Source of the DNA: Thiocapsa roseilacustris
GTDB taxonomy: Bacteria > Pseudomonadota > Gammaproteobacteria > Chromatiales > Chromatiaceae
Assembly: GCF_041903755.1 (NCBI RefSeq)
Contig: NZ_JBBWVE010000015.1
Coordinates: 1 to 64,000 of the forward strand
Length of the DNA stretch: 64,000 bases
Reading direction: 5' to 3'
The translations under genes were made by a program, and so were the position numbers. Numbering within the stretch: position 1 is the stretch's first letter; every line of letters begins with the position of its first letter. Below are positions 8,549-16,827 of this stretch, piece after piece. Below the pieces are notes generated by a model, which searched no databases, had not been told where the DNA came from, and worked only from the letters and a program-made list of their open reading frames with translations.

Positions 8549-8704
8549 GTTGGATGGGTAGAGCGCAGCGAAACCCATCCTCCCGCTCCAACGCCGAGAA
8601 CAAATCGCGTCGAAACACATCACTTAAGCTCCGGCAACACCGCGTGGCTGACCCGAGATGCCGAGGTTTGGAGGATGGGTTTCGCTGCGCTCTACCCACC
8701 CTAC
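8549..8704. repeat. Inverted pair of GGATGGGTAGAGCGCAGCG repeats
   Basis: GGATGGGTAGAGCGCAGCG at 8551-8569, running on to AAACCCATCC at 8580, is answered by GGATGGGTTTCGCTGCG and CTCTACCCACCCTAC at 8673-8704. The two copies are inverted, can pair over about 30 bp, and each can also fold on itself. They fill the ribE-ribBA gap. A single copy recurs at 60453-60482. Confidence 0.75.
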
Positions 8705-8716
8705 GGCAAATGTCGG

Positions 8717-9394
8717 TCATCCGTCGCCGGATCTCGCAAAACCATGCTGCGCGAGAAACTCCATGGTTAATACCGGCTTCGCCGGACCGCTCTCGGCCGC
8801 GGCATCGCCCAGCAGCAGCCGCTCCAGATAGCGCGCAATCAGGTCCACCTCGAGGTTGACCCGGGTGCCGCTGCGGTAGCCGCCGATAATCGTCTCGGTC
8901 AGCGTATGGGGCACGATATTGAGCTCGAAGACGGCGCCGTCCACCTGATTGACCGTCAAGCTGGTGCCGTCGACACAGATCGAGCCCTTGGGTGCGATAT
9001 AGCGCGCCAGCTCCGCCGGGGCCTGGATGCGCAGCCGCCAAGACCGCGCATCCTCGCGCTGCTCGATGATCTCCCCGACACCGTCGACATGACCGCTGAC
9101 CAGGTGTCCGCCGAGCGGGGTCGCCAAGGTGAGGGCCGGCTCCAGATTGACCGGACTGCCGGGCGCGAGTGTGCCGAGCGTCGTGAGGGACAGGGTCTCG
9201 CGCGACACATCCGCAGCGAAGCCGCGCCCCGTCAACTCGACCGCCGTCAAACAGATGCCGTTGACCGCGATGCTGTCGCCGAGCGACGCGTGCGTAAGAT
9301 CGAGCTTCCCGGCATCGATCGAGAGGCGCACGTCGCCGCCCCGCGGCTCAAGCCGCCCGATGCGGCCGATGGATTGGATGATTCCGGTGAACAT
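8717..9394 (-). CDS. ribE: Riboflavin synthase, alpha subunit
   Basis: Dismutates two molecules of 6,7-dimethyl-8-ribityllumazine to riboflavin; works as a homotrimer in the cytoplasm. The 225 residues show the two tandem lumazine-binding barrels: the first begins MFTGIIQSIGRIG and contains SIAVNGICLTAV, the second begins around GGHLVSGHVDGVGEI and contains SICVDGTSLTVNQV. An ATG start at 9394 matches the near-invariant MFTGII N-terminus. Confidence 0.97.
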   Translation of the reverse strand: MFTGIIQSIGRIGRLEPRGGDVRLSIDAGKLDLTHASLGDSIAVNGICLTAVELTGRGFAADVSRETLSLTTLGTLAPGSPVNLEPALTLATPLGGHLVSGHVDGVGEIIEQREDARSWRLRIQAPAELARYIAPKGSICVDGTSLTVNQVDGAVFELNIVPHTLTETIIGGYRSGTRVNLEVDLIARYLERLLLGDAAAESGPAKPVLTMEFLAQHGFARSGDG

Positions 9395-9405
9395 GGGAGT
9401 GGTGT

Positions 9406-9443
<38 letters not shown>

Positions 9444-9485
9444 ACGACTGGTTGATTGGTGGAAACGAATTCTTTAGCAGTGATC

Positions 9486-9676
9486 TAAACCGCGCCCGGT
9501 GCGGTATGCGTACTATGTGGGAGTGGATTGGCCGCGCCAGCTTCGACGACTTTCGGAGCTGGCGCGGTTTAAAGTTAAAAAATCTTAAATTTTAAACCGC
9601 GTCTCACCGAGATCGAGGGCATCTCCAAAGCCAAACGCAAAACGCAAATGACGCATGTCGCTCTGGACGCGGTTTA
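9486..9676. repeat. Paired TAAACCGCG elements (type I + type II)
   Basis: A type I element (9486-9571, arms TAAACCGCGCC/GGCGCGGTTTA) and a type II element (9593-9676, arms TAAACCGCGTC/GACGCGGTTTA) are separated by a 21-bp AT-only-like spacer. The same composite occurs at 13924-14115, 15778-15969 and 29363-29555. It fills most of the 335-bp gap between ribD and ribE. Confidence 0.85.
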
Positions 9677-9729
9677 GCGACATGGAATCCGAAAATTGGC
9701 GCGTATTGCGTCTAACCTGCCACTCACCA

Positions 9730-10881
9730 CTAATCACGATCACTTGGCGCGCGAGCGCTGCCGGTCGGATCCAAGCGGGCGGTGATGCGAAGATCTCGGC
9801 CGACGGCGCGCACCTCGGTGATCGCGAGCGGGATGCGATCGCGGATCCGATCGAGTCCCGGCAGTGTGAACAAACCGCGTCCGGCATCGCCCATGAGGTG
9901 CGGAGCGAGGTAGATCAGGATCTCGTCGACCAGACCTGCCGAGACCGCGGCCCCGGCGAGGGTCGGTCCGGCCTCCAGGAGCACCTCGTTGATCTCGCGG
10001 CGGCCCAGCTCCTTCAGAAGCGCGCCGAGATCGACCTGCGCCGGGTCACCGGGACAGCGATAGACCTCGGCACCTGCGCCCTTCAGCTCGGCCATCCGTA
10101 CCGCGTCATCGACTGCGCCGACGATCAGGGTCATCCCGGGCAGGGTCAGGATGCGGGCGCTCGGCGGCGTGCGCCAGCGGCTGTCGACCACCACTCGCAG
10201 CGGCTGGCGGATCGCCTCGCCGGGACACATCCCGGGCAAATCCTCTGCACCGAGCCGAACATTCAGACTCGGATCGTCCGCCAACAGTGTCCCGATCCCG
10301 GTGAGGATCGCCGAGCTGCCGGCGCGGAGGCGTTGCACGTCGCGGCGTGCTGCCTTGCTCGTGATCCAGTGACTCTCGCCGCTCGCCATCGCGGTCCGTC
10401 CGTCCAGGCTCGCCGCAAGCTTGCAGCGCACATAAGGACGGCCCTGCTCCATCCGTTTGATGAAGCCCGGGTTGAGCGCACGCGCCTCGGCCTCGAGCAG
10501 GCCGGTCTCGACCGCGACACCGGCTTCGGCAAGCAGTCGCAAACCCCGCCCGGCGACCAGCGGGTTCGGGTCGACCATCGCGCAGACGACCCGTGCGACT
10601 CCGGCCTCCAGCAGCCCGTCGGTACAGGGCGGCGTGCGACCTTGATGACAACAGGGCTCCAGCGTCACATAGGCGGTCGCGCCGCGTGCGTACTCGCCTG
10701 CCTCGGTTAAGGCATGGCGCTCGGCATGCGGCTCGCCGGCGCGCCGATGCAAGCCCTCGCCGACGATCCGACCGTCTCGGACGATCAGGCAGCCAACACG
10801 CGGATTGGGGTCGGTCGTAAAACGCCCGAGCTCGGCGAGCTGAACGGCCCGTGCCATAAAGGCCCGGTCGGCGCACGCCAC
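9730..10881 (-). CDS. ribD: Bifunctional riboflavin deaminase/reductase RibD
   Basis: Deaminates the pyrimidine product of GTP cyclohydrolase II and then reduces its ribosyl side chain. The N-terminal deaminase has the zinc motif HAE and PCCHQGRTPPC; the C-terminal reductase shows KLAASLDGRTA, SSAILTGIGTLLADDP and EAGPTLAGAAVS. The GTG start at 10881 gives 383 residues and the usual FMARAVQLAELGR beginning, with GAGAGG about 9 nt upstream. A longer frame reaching 11166 overlaps nrdR and is not credible. A TTG at 10920 overlapping the nrdR stop is an alternative. Confidence 0.93.
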   Translation of the reverse strand: MACADRAFMARAVQLAELGRFTTDPNPRVGCLIVRDGRIVGEGLHRRAGEPHAERHALTEAGEYARGATAYVTLEPCCHQGRTPPCTDGLLEAGVARVVCAMVDPNPLVAGRGLRLLAEAGVAVETGLLEAEARALNPGFIKRMEQGRPYVRCKLAASLDGRTAMASGESHWITSKAARRDVQRLRAGSSAILTGIGTLLADDPSLNVRLGAEDLPGMCPGEAIRQPLRVVVDSRWRTPPSARILTLPGMTLIVGAVDDAVRMAELKGAGAEVYRCPGDPAQVDLGALLKELGRREINEVLLEAGPTLAGAAVSAGLVDEILIYLAPHLMGDAGRGLFTLPGLDRIRDRIPLAITEVRAVGRDLRITARLDPTGSARAPSDRD

Positions 10882-10916
10882 CGCCGCCCCTCTCGGCTCG
10901 ACTTCAGGGCCCGCAA

Positions 10917-11429
10917 TCAAGGCTTGAGCTCCAGCTCCTGAAGAAGATCCAACTGCTGGCGCTTCGCCTCGGGCGTCGGCTGCTGCTCCAGCCGCTCGAT
11001 CTCCTCGCGGAAGGCGGCGACGTCCTCGAACTTGCGATACACCGAGGCGAAACGCACGTAGGCGACCTGATCGAGCTGGCGCAGCTCCTCCATCACCAGC
11101 TCGCCGATGCGCAGGGCCGGGACCTCGCTCTCCCCGCTCGACATCAGCTTGCGCTGGATCCGCCACATGGCGCTGTCGATCTCGTCGGTGCTCACCGGCC
11201 GTTTCTCAAGCGCGCGCAACATCCCGGAGCGCAGCTTGCGCCCGTCGAAGGGCGCACGGCTGCCGTCGCGCTTGACAACCCGCGGCAGATTCAGCTCGGC
11301 CGTTTCGAAGGTCGTGAAGCGCTCGTGACAGACGACGCACTTGCGCCGTCGGCGCACCTGGTCGCCCTCACCGGAAAGACGCGAGTCCACCACCTTGGTG
11401 TCCTGGGCGCCGCAAAAGGGGCAGCGCAT
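10917..11429 (-). CDS. nrdR: Transcriptional repressor NrdR
   Basis: Represses ribonucleotide reductase genes when its ATP-cone domain binds dATP/ATP. The 170-residue protein has an N-terminal zinc ribbon (C3, C6, C31, C34) and a central ATP-cone (VVKRDGSRAPFDGRKL). It starts immediately after glyA ends and is followed by ribD, an order common in gammaproteobacteria. The C-terminal tail beyond the cone is rich in glutamate and leucine. Confidence 0.96.
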   Translation of the reverse strand: MRCPFCGAQDTKVVDSRLSGEGDQVRRRRKCVVCHERFTTFETAELNLPRVVKRDGSRAPFDGRKLRSGMLRALEKRPVSTDEIDSAMWRIQRKLMSSGESEVPALRIGELVMEELRQLDQVAYVRFASVYRKFEDVAAFREEIERLEQQPTPEAKRQQLDLLQELELKP

Positions 11430-12686
11430 TCAACGCTCGTAGACGGGAAAGCGTGTGCAGAGCGCCAGCACCTTGGTCTTGACCGCATCGATGGTCGCCT
11501 GATCGCCGCGCGCATCGATCAGATCGCACATCCAGCCGGCCAGATCGCGCGCCTCGTCGGTCCCGAATCCGCGCGTGGTGATGGCCGGCGTACCGACACG
11601 GATGCCGCTGGTGACGAAAGGCGATTGCGGATCGTTGGGCACCGCGTTTTTGTTGACCGTGATGTTGGCCGCGCCCAACCAGGCATCGACATCCTTGCCG
11701 GTGAGACCCTGCTCGATGAAGCTGACCAGGAAGAGATGATCGTTCGTGCCGCCCGAGACCACGTCGTAGCCGCGCGAGAGGAAGACCTCGGCCATCGTCT
11801 GGGCGTTCAACAGGACCTGCTGCTGATAGATCCTGAAGCTCGGCTCCAACGCCTCCTTGAAGGCCACCGCCTTGGCGGCGATCACATGCATGAGTGGGCC
11901 ACCCTGGGTACCGGGGAAGACCAGCGAGTTGAACCTCTTCTCCAGCTCGGGGTTGGCCTTGGCCAGGATCAGGCCGCCGCGCGGTCCGCGCAGGGTCTTG
12001 TGCGTGGTCGTCGTGGTGACGTCGGCGATCTGCACCGGGCTCGGGTAGACGCCGGCAGCGACCAGACCGGCGACATGCGCCATGTCGACCATCAGGTAGG
12101 CGCCGACGGCATCGGCGATGGTCCGGAAGCGCGCCCAGTCGACGATCCGCGAGTAGGCCGAAAAGCCGGCAATGATCATCTTCGGGCGATGCTCATTGGC
12201 CAGACGCTCGACCTCGGCGTAGTCGATCTCGCCGGTCGCCGGATCCAGACCGTACTGGATCGCGTTGTAGAGCTTGCCCGAGAAGTTCGGCTTGGCACCG
12301 TGGGTCAGGTGACCGCCGTGCGCCAGGCTCATGCCGAGCACCGTGTCGCCGGGCTCGCACAGGGCCATGAAGACCGCGGCGTTGGCCTGGGAGCCGGAAT
12401 GCGGCTGGACGTTGGCATAGTCGGCGCCGAACAACAGTTTGGCGCGATCGATCGCCAACTGCTCGGCCACGTCGACATACTCGCAACCGCCGTAGTAGCG
12501 CTTGCCCGGATAACCCTCGGCATACTTATTGGTCAGTACGCTGCCCTGAGCCGCCAAGACACGCGGGCTCGCGTAGTTCTCGGAGGCAATGAGCTCGACG
12601 TGCTCCTCCTGACGACGCTCCTCGTTCTGGATCGCACCCCAGAGCTCGGGATCATAGTCGCTGATCTGCATGCTTTTCTCGAACAT
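11430..12686 (-). CDS. glyA: Serine hydroxymethyltransferase
   Basis: Interconverts serine and glycine with tetrahydrofolate, the main source of one-carbon units. The 418-residue PLP enzyme shows ELIASENYASPRV near the N-terminus, the lysine motif VTTTTHKTLRGPRGG, and GGTNDHLFLV. It abuts nrdR with no gap. ATG 12686 is used; a second ATG five codons later is possible. The 294-bp upstream gap holds repeats but no recognisable riboswitch. Confidence 0.97.
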   Translation of the reverse strand: MFEKSMQISDYDPELWGAIQNEERRQEEHVELIASENYASPRVLAAQGSVLTNKYAEGYPGKRYYGGCEYVDVAEQLAIDRAKLLFGADYANVQPHSGSQANAAVFMALCEPGDTVLGMSLAHGGHLTHGAKPNFSGKLYNAIQYGLDPATGEIDYAEVERLANEHRPKMIIAGFSAYSRIVDWARFRTIADAVGAYLMVDMAHVAGLVAAGVYPSPVQIADVTTTTTHKTLRGPRGGLILAKANPELEKRFNSLVFPGTQGGPLMHVIAAKAVAFKEALEPSFRIYQQQVLLNAQTMAEVFLSRGYDVVSGGTNDHLFLVSFIEQGLTGKDVDAWLGAANITVNKNAVPNDPQSPFVTSGIRVGTPAITTRGFGTDEARDLAGWMCDLIDARGDQATIDAVKTKVLALCTRFPVYER

Positions 12687-12872
12687 CGTTGATTCCCCCG
12701 GCGGCGCAAAGCCGTACAGTGTATCGATTTTTCAGTCCCGCGTCGCTATCCGGTCCGCGCAGATCCGAAGAGGTGAGGGAGATCGTGAGGATTGGCAATC
12801 CCGCGGGGAGACGGGTTTGAAGGGAATCGGTCTCGCTCGGAGCGAGAACCGCCCCCGGGATCGTCGATCTCT

Positions 12873-12983
12873 TAAACCGCGCAGGCTCCAACGGTCGTCA
12901 AGTCTGCCGGGGCCGATCCCATCCAAAAATATCGCATATCGCGCCGGGCGCGGTTTAAACCGAATCGAGCGAGACGCGGTTTA
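12873..12983. repeat. TAAACCGCG element (type I) plus a half type II element
   Basis: A complete type I element (12873-12957) is followed by only the last part of a type II element, GAGCGAGACGCGGTTTA (to 12983). The final TTA, read on the minus strand, is the TAA stop codon of the DUF29 gene. The rest of 12687-12872 shows no gene. Confidence 0.8.
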
Positions 12984-13433
12984 GTCGGCCCCCACGTCAC
13001 CCGGAAAAAAGTCGGCAGCCAGGATGTCCTCAAGCACGTACGGACAGTGCTCGGGAAACTGCCGGCGATCGATCCCGGTTTCGTCCTCGGCCTTCAGCTT
13101 GGCTTTGTCGTAGGCCGCTTGCAGCTTTTCGATCAGGAAGGGACGCAGGCTAGGACTGTCTTCCAGCAACTCGGAAATATCCATGCGCTGCGCGAGGATC
13201 GTCGTACGCCAGCTGCGCGAACGCTTCGGCGCTTGGTAGTGCCATTTAAGGAGATGCATCAGGAGAACAGCCAGGCGGCTCAGCAGCTCGCGTTTTTCGC
13301 TCTTCGCCATGGCCTCGAGCTCCTCTGCGATGTGTTCGACGTCGATCCGATCGAGTTGACCGCGACGCATCATGGCCACGTTGTCGGTCAGCCAGCCGTA
13401 GAAGTCTTGGTCGTAGCTTTGAGGTGTACTCAC
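12981..13433 (-). CDS. DUF29 family protein
   Basis: A 150-residue DUF29 protein: DFYGWLTDNVAMMRRGQ at the start, a central helical region with LLMHLLKWHYQ, and the C-terminal signature DSPSLRPFL...FPEHCPYVLEDILAADFFP. DUF29 proteins are small, soluble and of unknown function, and often occur in several copies in cyanobacteria and Chromatiales. Another intact copy is at 45930-46379 and a remnant lies at 13723-13926. The TAA stop is contributed by the adjacent repeat. Confidence 0.9.
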   Translation of the reverse strand: MSTPQSYDQDFYGWLTDNVAMMRRGQLDRIDVEHIAEELEAMAKSEKRELLSRLAVLLMHLLKWHYQAPKRSRSWRTTILAQRMDISELLEDSPSLRPFLIEKLQAAYDKAKLKAEDETGIDRRQFPEHCPYVLEDILAADFFPGDVGAD

Positions 13434-13475
13434 GTGGACGTCCTCAGATGGTGTCCCGGGCGGGGATGATCTCCG

Positions 13476-13554
13476 CCCGGGATCGTCGACTTGCGGTCGA
13501 CCCGCTGGCCGTCAGGCCAGCGCAAGAGGTCGACTGCAAGTCGACGATCCCGGG
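13476..13554. repeat. Nested inverted repeat upstream of the DUF29 gene
   Basis: CCCGGGATCGTCGACTTGC on the left pairs with GCAAGTCGACGATCCCGGG on the right. Inside is a smaller hairpin GCTGGCC-GTCA-GGCCAGC (13504-13521). It lies about 45 bp upstream of the divergent DUF29 start. Confidence 0.75.
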
Positions 13555-13722
13555 GGGTGTCGACATTACCGATCGAGAACGGTGAAACCCGTACCGGTCG
13601 AGATGTCATGACTATAGTTTCGGGAAGCGACGGCGGCAAATCCGACCGGCCCGGGCAGGAATCCCGAACGCCCTTCAGGCTGGACCGAACGATGCCCGGC
13701 ATGCGAGATTTCGACAACCTAG

Positions 13723-13926
13723 CGCGACGAGATCGAGGCACTGCTGCTCGACAGCCCGAGCTTGCACCCATCCTTGGACGTAGCGCTTGCGATGATCTAC
13801 CCAAAAGCTGTCCGTGACGCCTCTCGTGAATCGGGTCTGCCCGAGATGGCTTTCCCGGACACCTCTCCCTACGGGCTCGATGAGATCCTTGCATCCGGCT
13901 TTTTGCCCGAGAGCGACCGACGTTGA
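13723..13926 (+). pseudogene. DUF29 remnant (C-terminal half)
   Basis: Directly after an in-frame TAG (13720-13722) the plus strand reads RDEIEALLLDSPSLHPSLD, then ESGLPEMAFPDTSPYGLDEI and LASGFLPESDRR before TGA. This is the C-terminal half of a DUF29 protein, with the DSPSL and FP-x-SPY motifs intact. No N-terminal half is found in any upstream frame, so the gene is decayed or truncated. The TGA stop is the first codon of the repeat at 13924. Between 13555 and 13722 nothing else was recognised. Confidence 0.75.
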
Positions 13927-14115
13927 ACCGCGTCCAGAGCGAGATGCTCACGTTCGAGTGAGCTTGACGTTTGGTGCATCCGCGACCCTTAGCGGTGACG
14001 CGGTTTAAATTTTATCATTTTTAGTATCTTAAACCGCGCCGGCTCCGACAGTCGTCGGAGCCGGCGCGGTCAAACCAATCCAACAAACTACGCATATCGC
14101 ACCTGGCGCGGTTTA
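13924..14115. repeat. Paired TAAACCGCG elements (type II + type I)
   Basis: Type II element 13924-14007 (beginning TGAACCGCGTCC), AT-rich spacer of 22 bp, type I element 14030-14115. The order is the mirror of the pair at 9486. The first three bases end the DUF29 remnant. ubiG begins 97 bp downstream. Confidence 0.85.
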
Positions 14116-14212
14116 ATCCGACGCAGGCGCTTCGCGGTGTAGAATTGCGCCCCGATCAGACCGACATGGCCATCATTGACATGTCGACAGCACACCGCCG
14201 GGGCCGCAGACG

Positions 14213-14932
14213 ATGACCGAAACCATCCACAACGTCGATCACGCCGAGATCAGCAAGTTCGAGGAGCTGGCCTCGCGCTGGTGGGATCCGCACAGCGAGT
14301 TCAAGGCGCTGCACGAGATCAATCCGCTGCGCCTCGGCTATATCGAGCGCGCCGCGGGAGGGCTTGCGGGCAAGCGCGTCCTCGACGTGGGCTGCGGCGG
14401 CGGCATCCTCTCCGAGTCCATGGCGCTGCGCGGTGCAGAGGTAACGGGGATCGACATGGGCGCCATGCCGCTGCGCGTCGCCGAGATTCACACCCTCGAA
14501 ACGGGCGTGGAGGTCAGCTACCGGCTCGTACCGGTCGAGGTGCTCGCGTCGGAGCAGCCGGACAGCTTCGATCTGGTCACCTGCATGGAGATGCTCGAGC
14601 ACGTGCCGAGCCCGGCCTCGATCGTCGATGCCTGCGCGCGTCTGGTGCGGCCGGGCGGGACGGTGGTCTTCTCGACGCTCAACCGCAATCCCAAGTCCTA
14701 TCTCTTCGCCATCCTCGGCGCCGAGTACGTGATGGGTCTTCTACCCAAAGGCACGCACGACTACGCACGCTTCATCCGCCCCTCCGAGCTGCACGCCTGG
14801 ATCCGCCCGACCGATCTGCGCACCACCGACATGACGGGCATGACCTACAACCCGCTGACCCGGACCTATCGGCTCGACCCCGACGATCTGGACGTCAACT
14901 ATCTCGTGACCTGCGTGCGCGATTCCGATTGA
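14213..14932 (+). CDS. ubiG: Ubiquinone biosynthesis O-methyltransferase
   Basis: Carries out both SAM-dependent O-methylations of the ubiquinone ring. The 239 residues match UbiG throughout: EISKFEELASRWWDP at the N-terminus, SAM motif I VLDVGCGGGILSE, and the membrane-associated FIRPSEL region. It is co-directional with the next gene, whose ATG overlaps the ubiG stop (TGATG). Confidence 0.97.
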   Translation: MTETIHNVDHAEISKFEELASRWWDPHSEFKALHEINPLRLGYIERAAGGLAGKRVLDVGCGGGILSESMALRGAEVTGIDMGAMPLRVAEIHTLETGVEVSYRLVPVEVLASEQPDSFDLVTCMEMLEHVPSPASIVDACARLVRPGGTVVFSTLNRNPKSYLFAILGAEYVMGLLPKGTHDYARFIRPSELHAWIRPTDLRTTDMTGMTYNPLTRTYRLDPDDLDVNYLVTCVRDSD

Positions 14933-15780
14933 TGCAGGGCTCTCAGGCGGCGACCGAGTGGGCCTTCCCGAATCCCGCTACCCCGCCCGGCTCGTCCGCG
15001 TATTACAGCGTGCGTTTTGCACCGCTTGGACTGCGCGATGATCTAGCCGCGCTGCTCGGCTGGCGACATTCGGTGCGATCGGTCGTCGATGAGGTTTCGG
15101 ACCGGGGCGTGGCGGCACGCAAGCTCGAATGGTGGAGCGACGAGCTCGAGCGCATCTTCGCCGGCACGGGTCGGCATCCGCTGGGGGCACCGCTCGGTCG
15201 GCTGATCGCCCGGGCTAAGCTGCCGCGACAACCCTTCATCGAGATCGTCCTGGGGACGGAAGCGATCCTGGCCGATCGGCGCGCGCAGGACGTCGCCGCA
15301 CTCGTGACCCTGGCCGACCTGGATCTCGGCGCCCTCTTCGAGCTGTTCGCCCGCGCCTACGGCGAGACTACACCGCCCGGCTTGGCTGCTGCCCGACGCG
15401 CCGGGAGCCACTGCGGTATGGTCGAGCTCGTCCGGGACAGCGGTCGCCTGCTGCGGCAGGACAGGTGCGGCTTCCTGCCCGAGGAGCGACTCAAGCAGCG
15501 AGGCATCGGGCATAGAGATCGGGAGCCGGCCGAGATCCGCAAGCACTTGGCCCCGCTACTCGCCGATCTCGCCGAGGACCTGAATCGCCATCGCGCCGAC
15601 CTGAGCCACGACCTTCCCGGGTTGCCCACCGTCATCCGGATCCGCGTCCGCCTCGCGGATCGCCTTCTCGCCGAGATCGCGGCCAGCGACTTCGACGTCG
15701 CCGATCAGCGGATCGCCCTGACCCCGATCCGCAAGCTTTGGAACGCCTGGCGCGAGAGTCGACGCGGGGCACTCGGCTAA
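14932..15780 (+). CDS. Squalene/phytoene synthase-like protein
   Basis: A 282-residue protein of the trans-isoprenyl diphosphate synthase (squalene/phytoene synthase) fold. The first acidic motif is recognisable as VVDEVSDRGVAARKLEWW and helix 4 as PRQPFIEIVLG. The second acidic motif is poor: RDSGRLLRQDRCGFLPEE replaces the usual Asp-rich D-x-x-x-D-x-x-x-x-G-R-x-Y-L-P block, so head-to-head prenyl transfer is doubtful. Translational overlap with ubiG suggests a link to quinone metabolism, perhaps prenyl binding; this is inference. The TAA stop is contributed by the following repeat. Confidence 0.75.
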   Translation: MQGSQAATEWAFPNPATPPGSSAYYSVRFAPLGLRDDLAALLGWRHSVRSVVDEVSDRGVAARKLEWWSDELERIFAGTGRHPLGAPLGRLIARAKLPRQPFIEIVLGTEAILADRRAQDVAALVTLADLDLGALFELFARAYGETTPPGLAAARRAGSHCGMVELVRDSGRLLRQDRCGFLPEERLKQRGIGHRDREPAEIRKHLAPLLADLAEDLNRHRADLSHDLPGLPTVIRIRVRLADRLLAEIAASDFDVADQRIALTPIRKLWNAWRESRRGALG

Positions 15781-15969
15781 ACCGCGCCCGGCGCGGTATG
15801 CGATGTTTTTGGATGGGATCGGCCCCGGCAGACGTGACGACCGTTGGAGTCGGCGCGGTTTAAGAGATTAAAAGATATATCCTTTTAAACCGCGTCTTCG
15901 TTAAGGGGCGTGGATGCACCGAACGTCGAGCTCACTCGACAATACGCATATGGCTCTGGACGCGGTTTA
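15778..15969. repeat. Paired TAAACCGCG elements (type I + type II)
   Basis: Type I element 15778-15862 starting with the stop codon of the upstream gene, 23-bp AT-rich spacer, type II element 15886-15969. No gene is seen between 15781 and 16043. Confidence 0.85.
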
Positions 15970-16043
15970 ATCCTCAATGCCGCCTCCCGCAATCGCGGCA
16001 ATAATTCCGAATCGTTACGACCGAACAAGAGGCATTTCAAACA

Positions 16044-16793
16044 ATGGACCAAGGACAAACCGACGCCGATCGACTGGACGGCCGCGTCATCGTGGTGACT
16101 GGCGCCGCCGAGGGGATCGGACGCGCCGTCGCGCTCGCCTGCGCCGCCGCCGGGGCGACCGTCGTTCTGTCGCAATCCAACGAGTCGGACCTGACCGACG
16201 TCTATGACATCATCGAGGCGGACGGCGGGCCTGAGCCGGCGATCCTGCCGCTGAACCCGGAGACCGCGACCGAGGACGATTTCCTCGCCGCCGCCAACGT
16301 CCTCGGCGATACCTTCGGTCGTCTCGACGGACTGGCCCATTGCGCCTCCTACGCACCCTTCCTCAGCCGCATCGACGACTATGACGCAAGCGAATGGGAT
16401 CGCGTCATCCGCATCAATCTCACCACACCATTTCTCCTGACGCAGGTCTGCATGCCCTTGCTGCGGGCCTCCGAAGACGCCTCGGTGATCTTCACCTCCG
16501 ACCGCGTCGGTCGTCAGGGGCTGGCCTACTGGGGCGCCTATGCCGCGGCCAAGTTCGGCATCGAAGGGCTCATGCAGGTCCTTTCCGCGGAGATGCGCGA
16601 GAACGGCAAAATCCGGGTCAACAGCATCGATCCGGGCATCGTGCGGACCGCCTTGCGCGCCCGTCTTTATCCAGGCGAGAACGCGCTGAACAACCCCTTG
16701 CCCGAGACCATCGCCGGCGTCTACGTCCGCCTGCTCGGCTCGGCCGGACGGGGAACCAACGGCGCGGCGCTGCAGGCGCAAGGCCCGGCTTGA
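16044..16793 (+). CDS. SDR family oxidoreductase, YciK-like
   Basis: A 249-residue classical short-chain dehydrogenase: dinucleotide-binding TGAAEGIGR near residue 25, the catalytic serine in VIFTSDRVG, and YxxxK as YAAAK. The sequence and its place near ubiG resemble YciK-type proteins, which follow ubiG in several gammaproteobacteria. The substrate of that group is unknown. No strong ribosome binding site precedes the ATG. Confidence 0.85.
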   Translation: MDQGQTDADRLDGRVIVVTGAAEGIGRAVALACAAAGATVVLSQSNESDLTDVYDIIEADGGPEPAILPLNPETATEDDFLAAANVLGDTFGRLDGLAHCASYAPFLSRIDDYDASEWDRVIRINLTTPFLLTQVCMPLLRASEDASVIFTSDRVGRQGLAYWGAYAAAKFGIEGLMQVLSAEMRENGKIRVNSIDPGIVRTALRARLYPGENALNNPLPETIAGVYVRLLGSAGRGTNGAALQAQGPA

Positions 16794-16827
16794 TCGCCCG
16801 AGCCGGAACACAGCCGATGCGTCAGCC

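Noticed and set aside
10882..11166. N-terminal extension of ribD into nrdR
   Set aside because: It is the out-of-phase reading of nrdR; RibD proteins begin at the deaminase domain near 10881.
12687..12872. Riboswitch upstream of glyA
   Set aside because: No conserved core of glycine, SAM or THF riboswitches could be recognised by eye.
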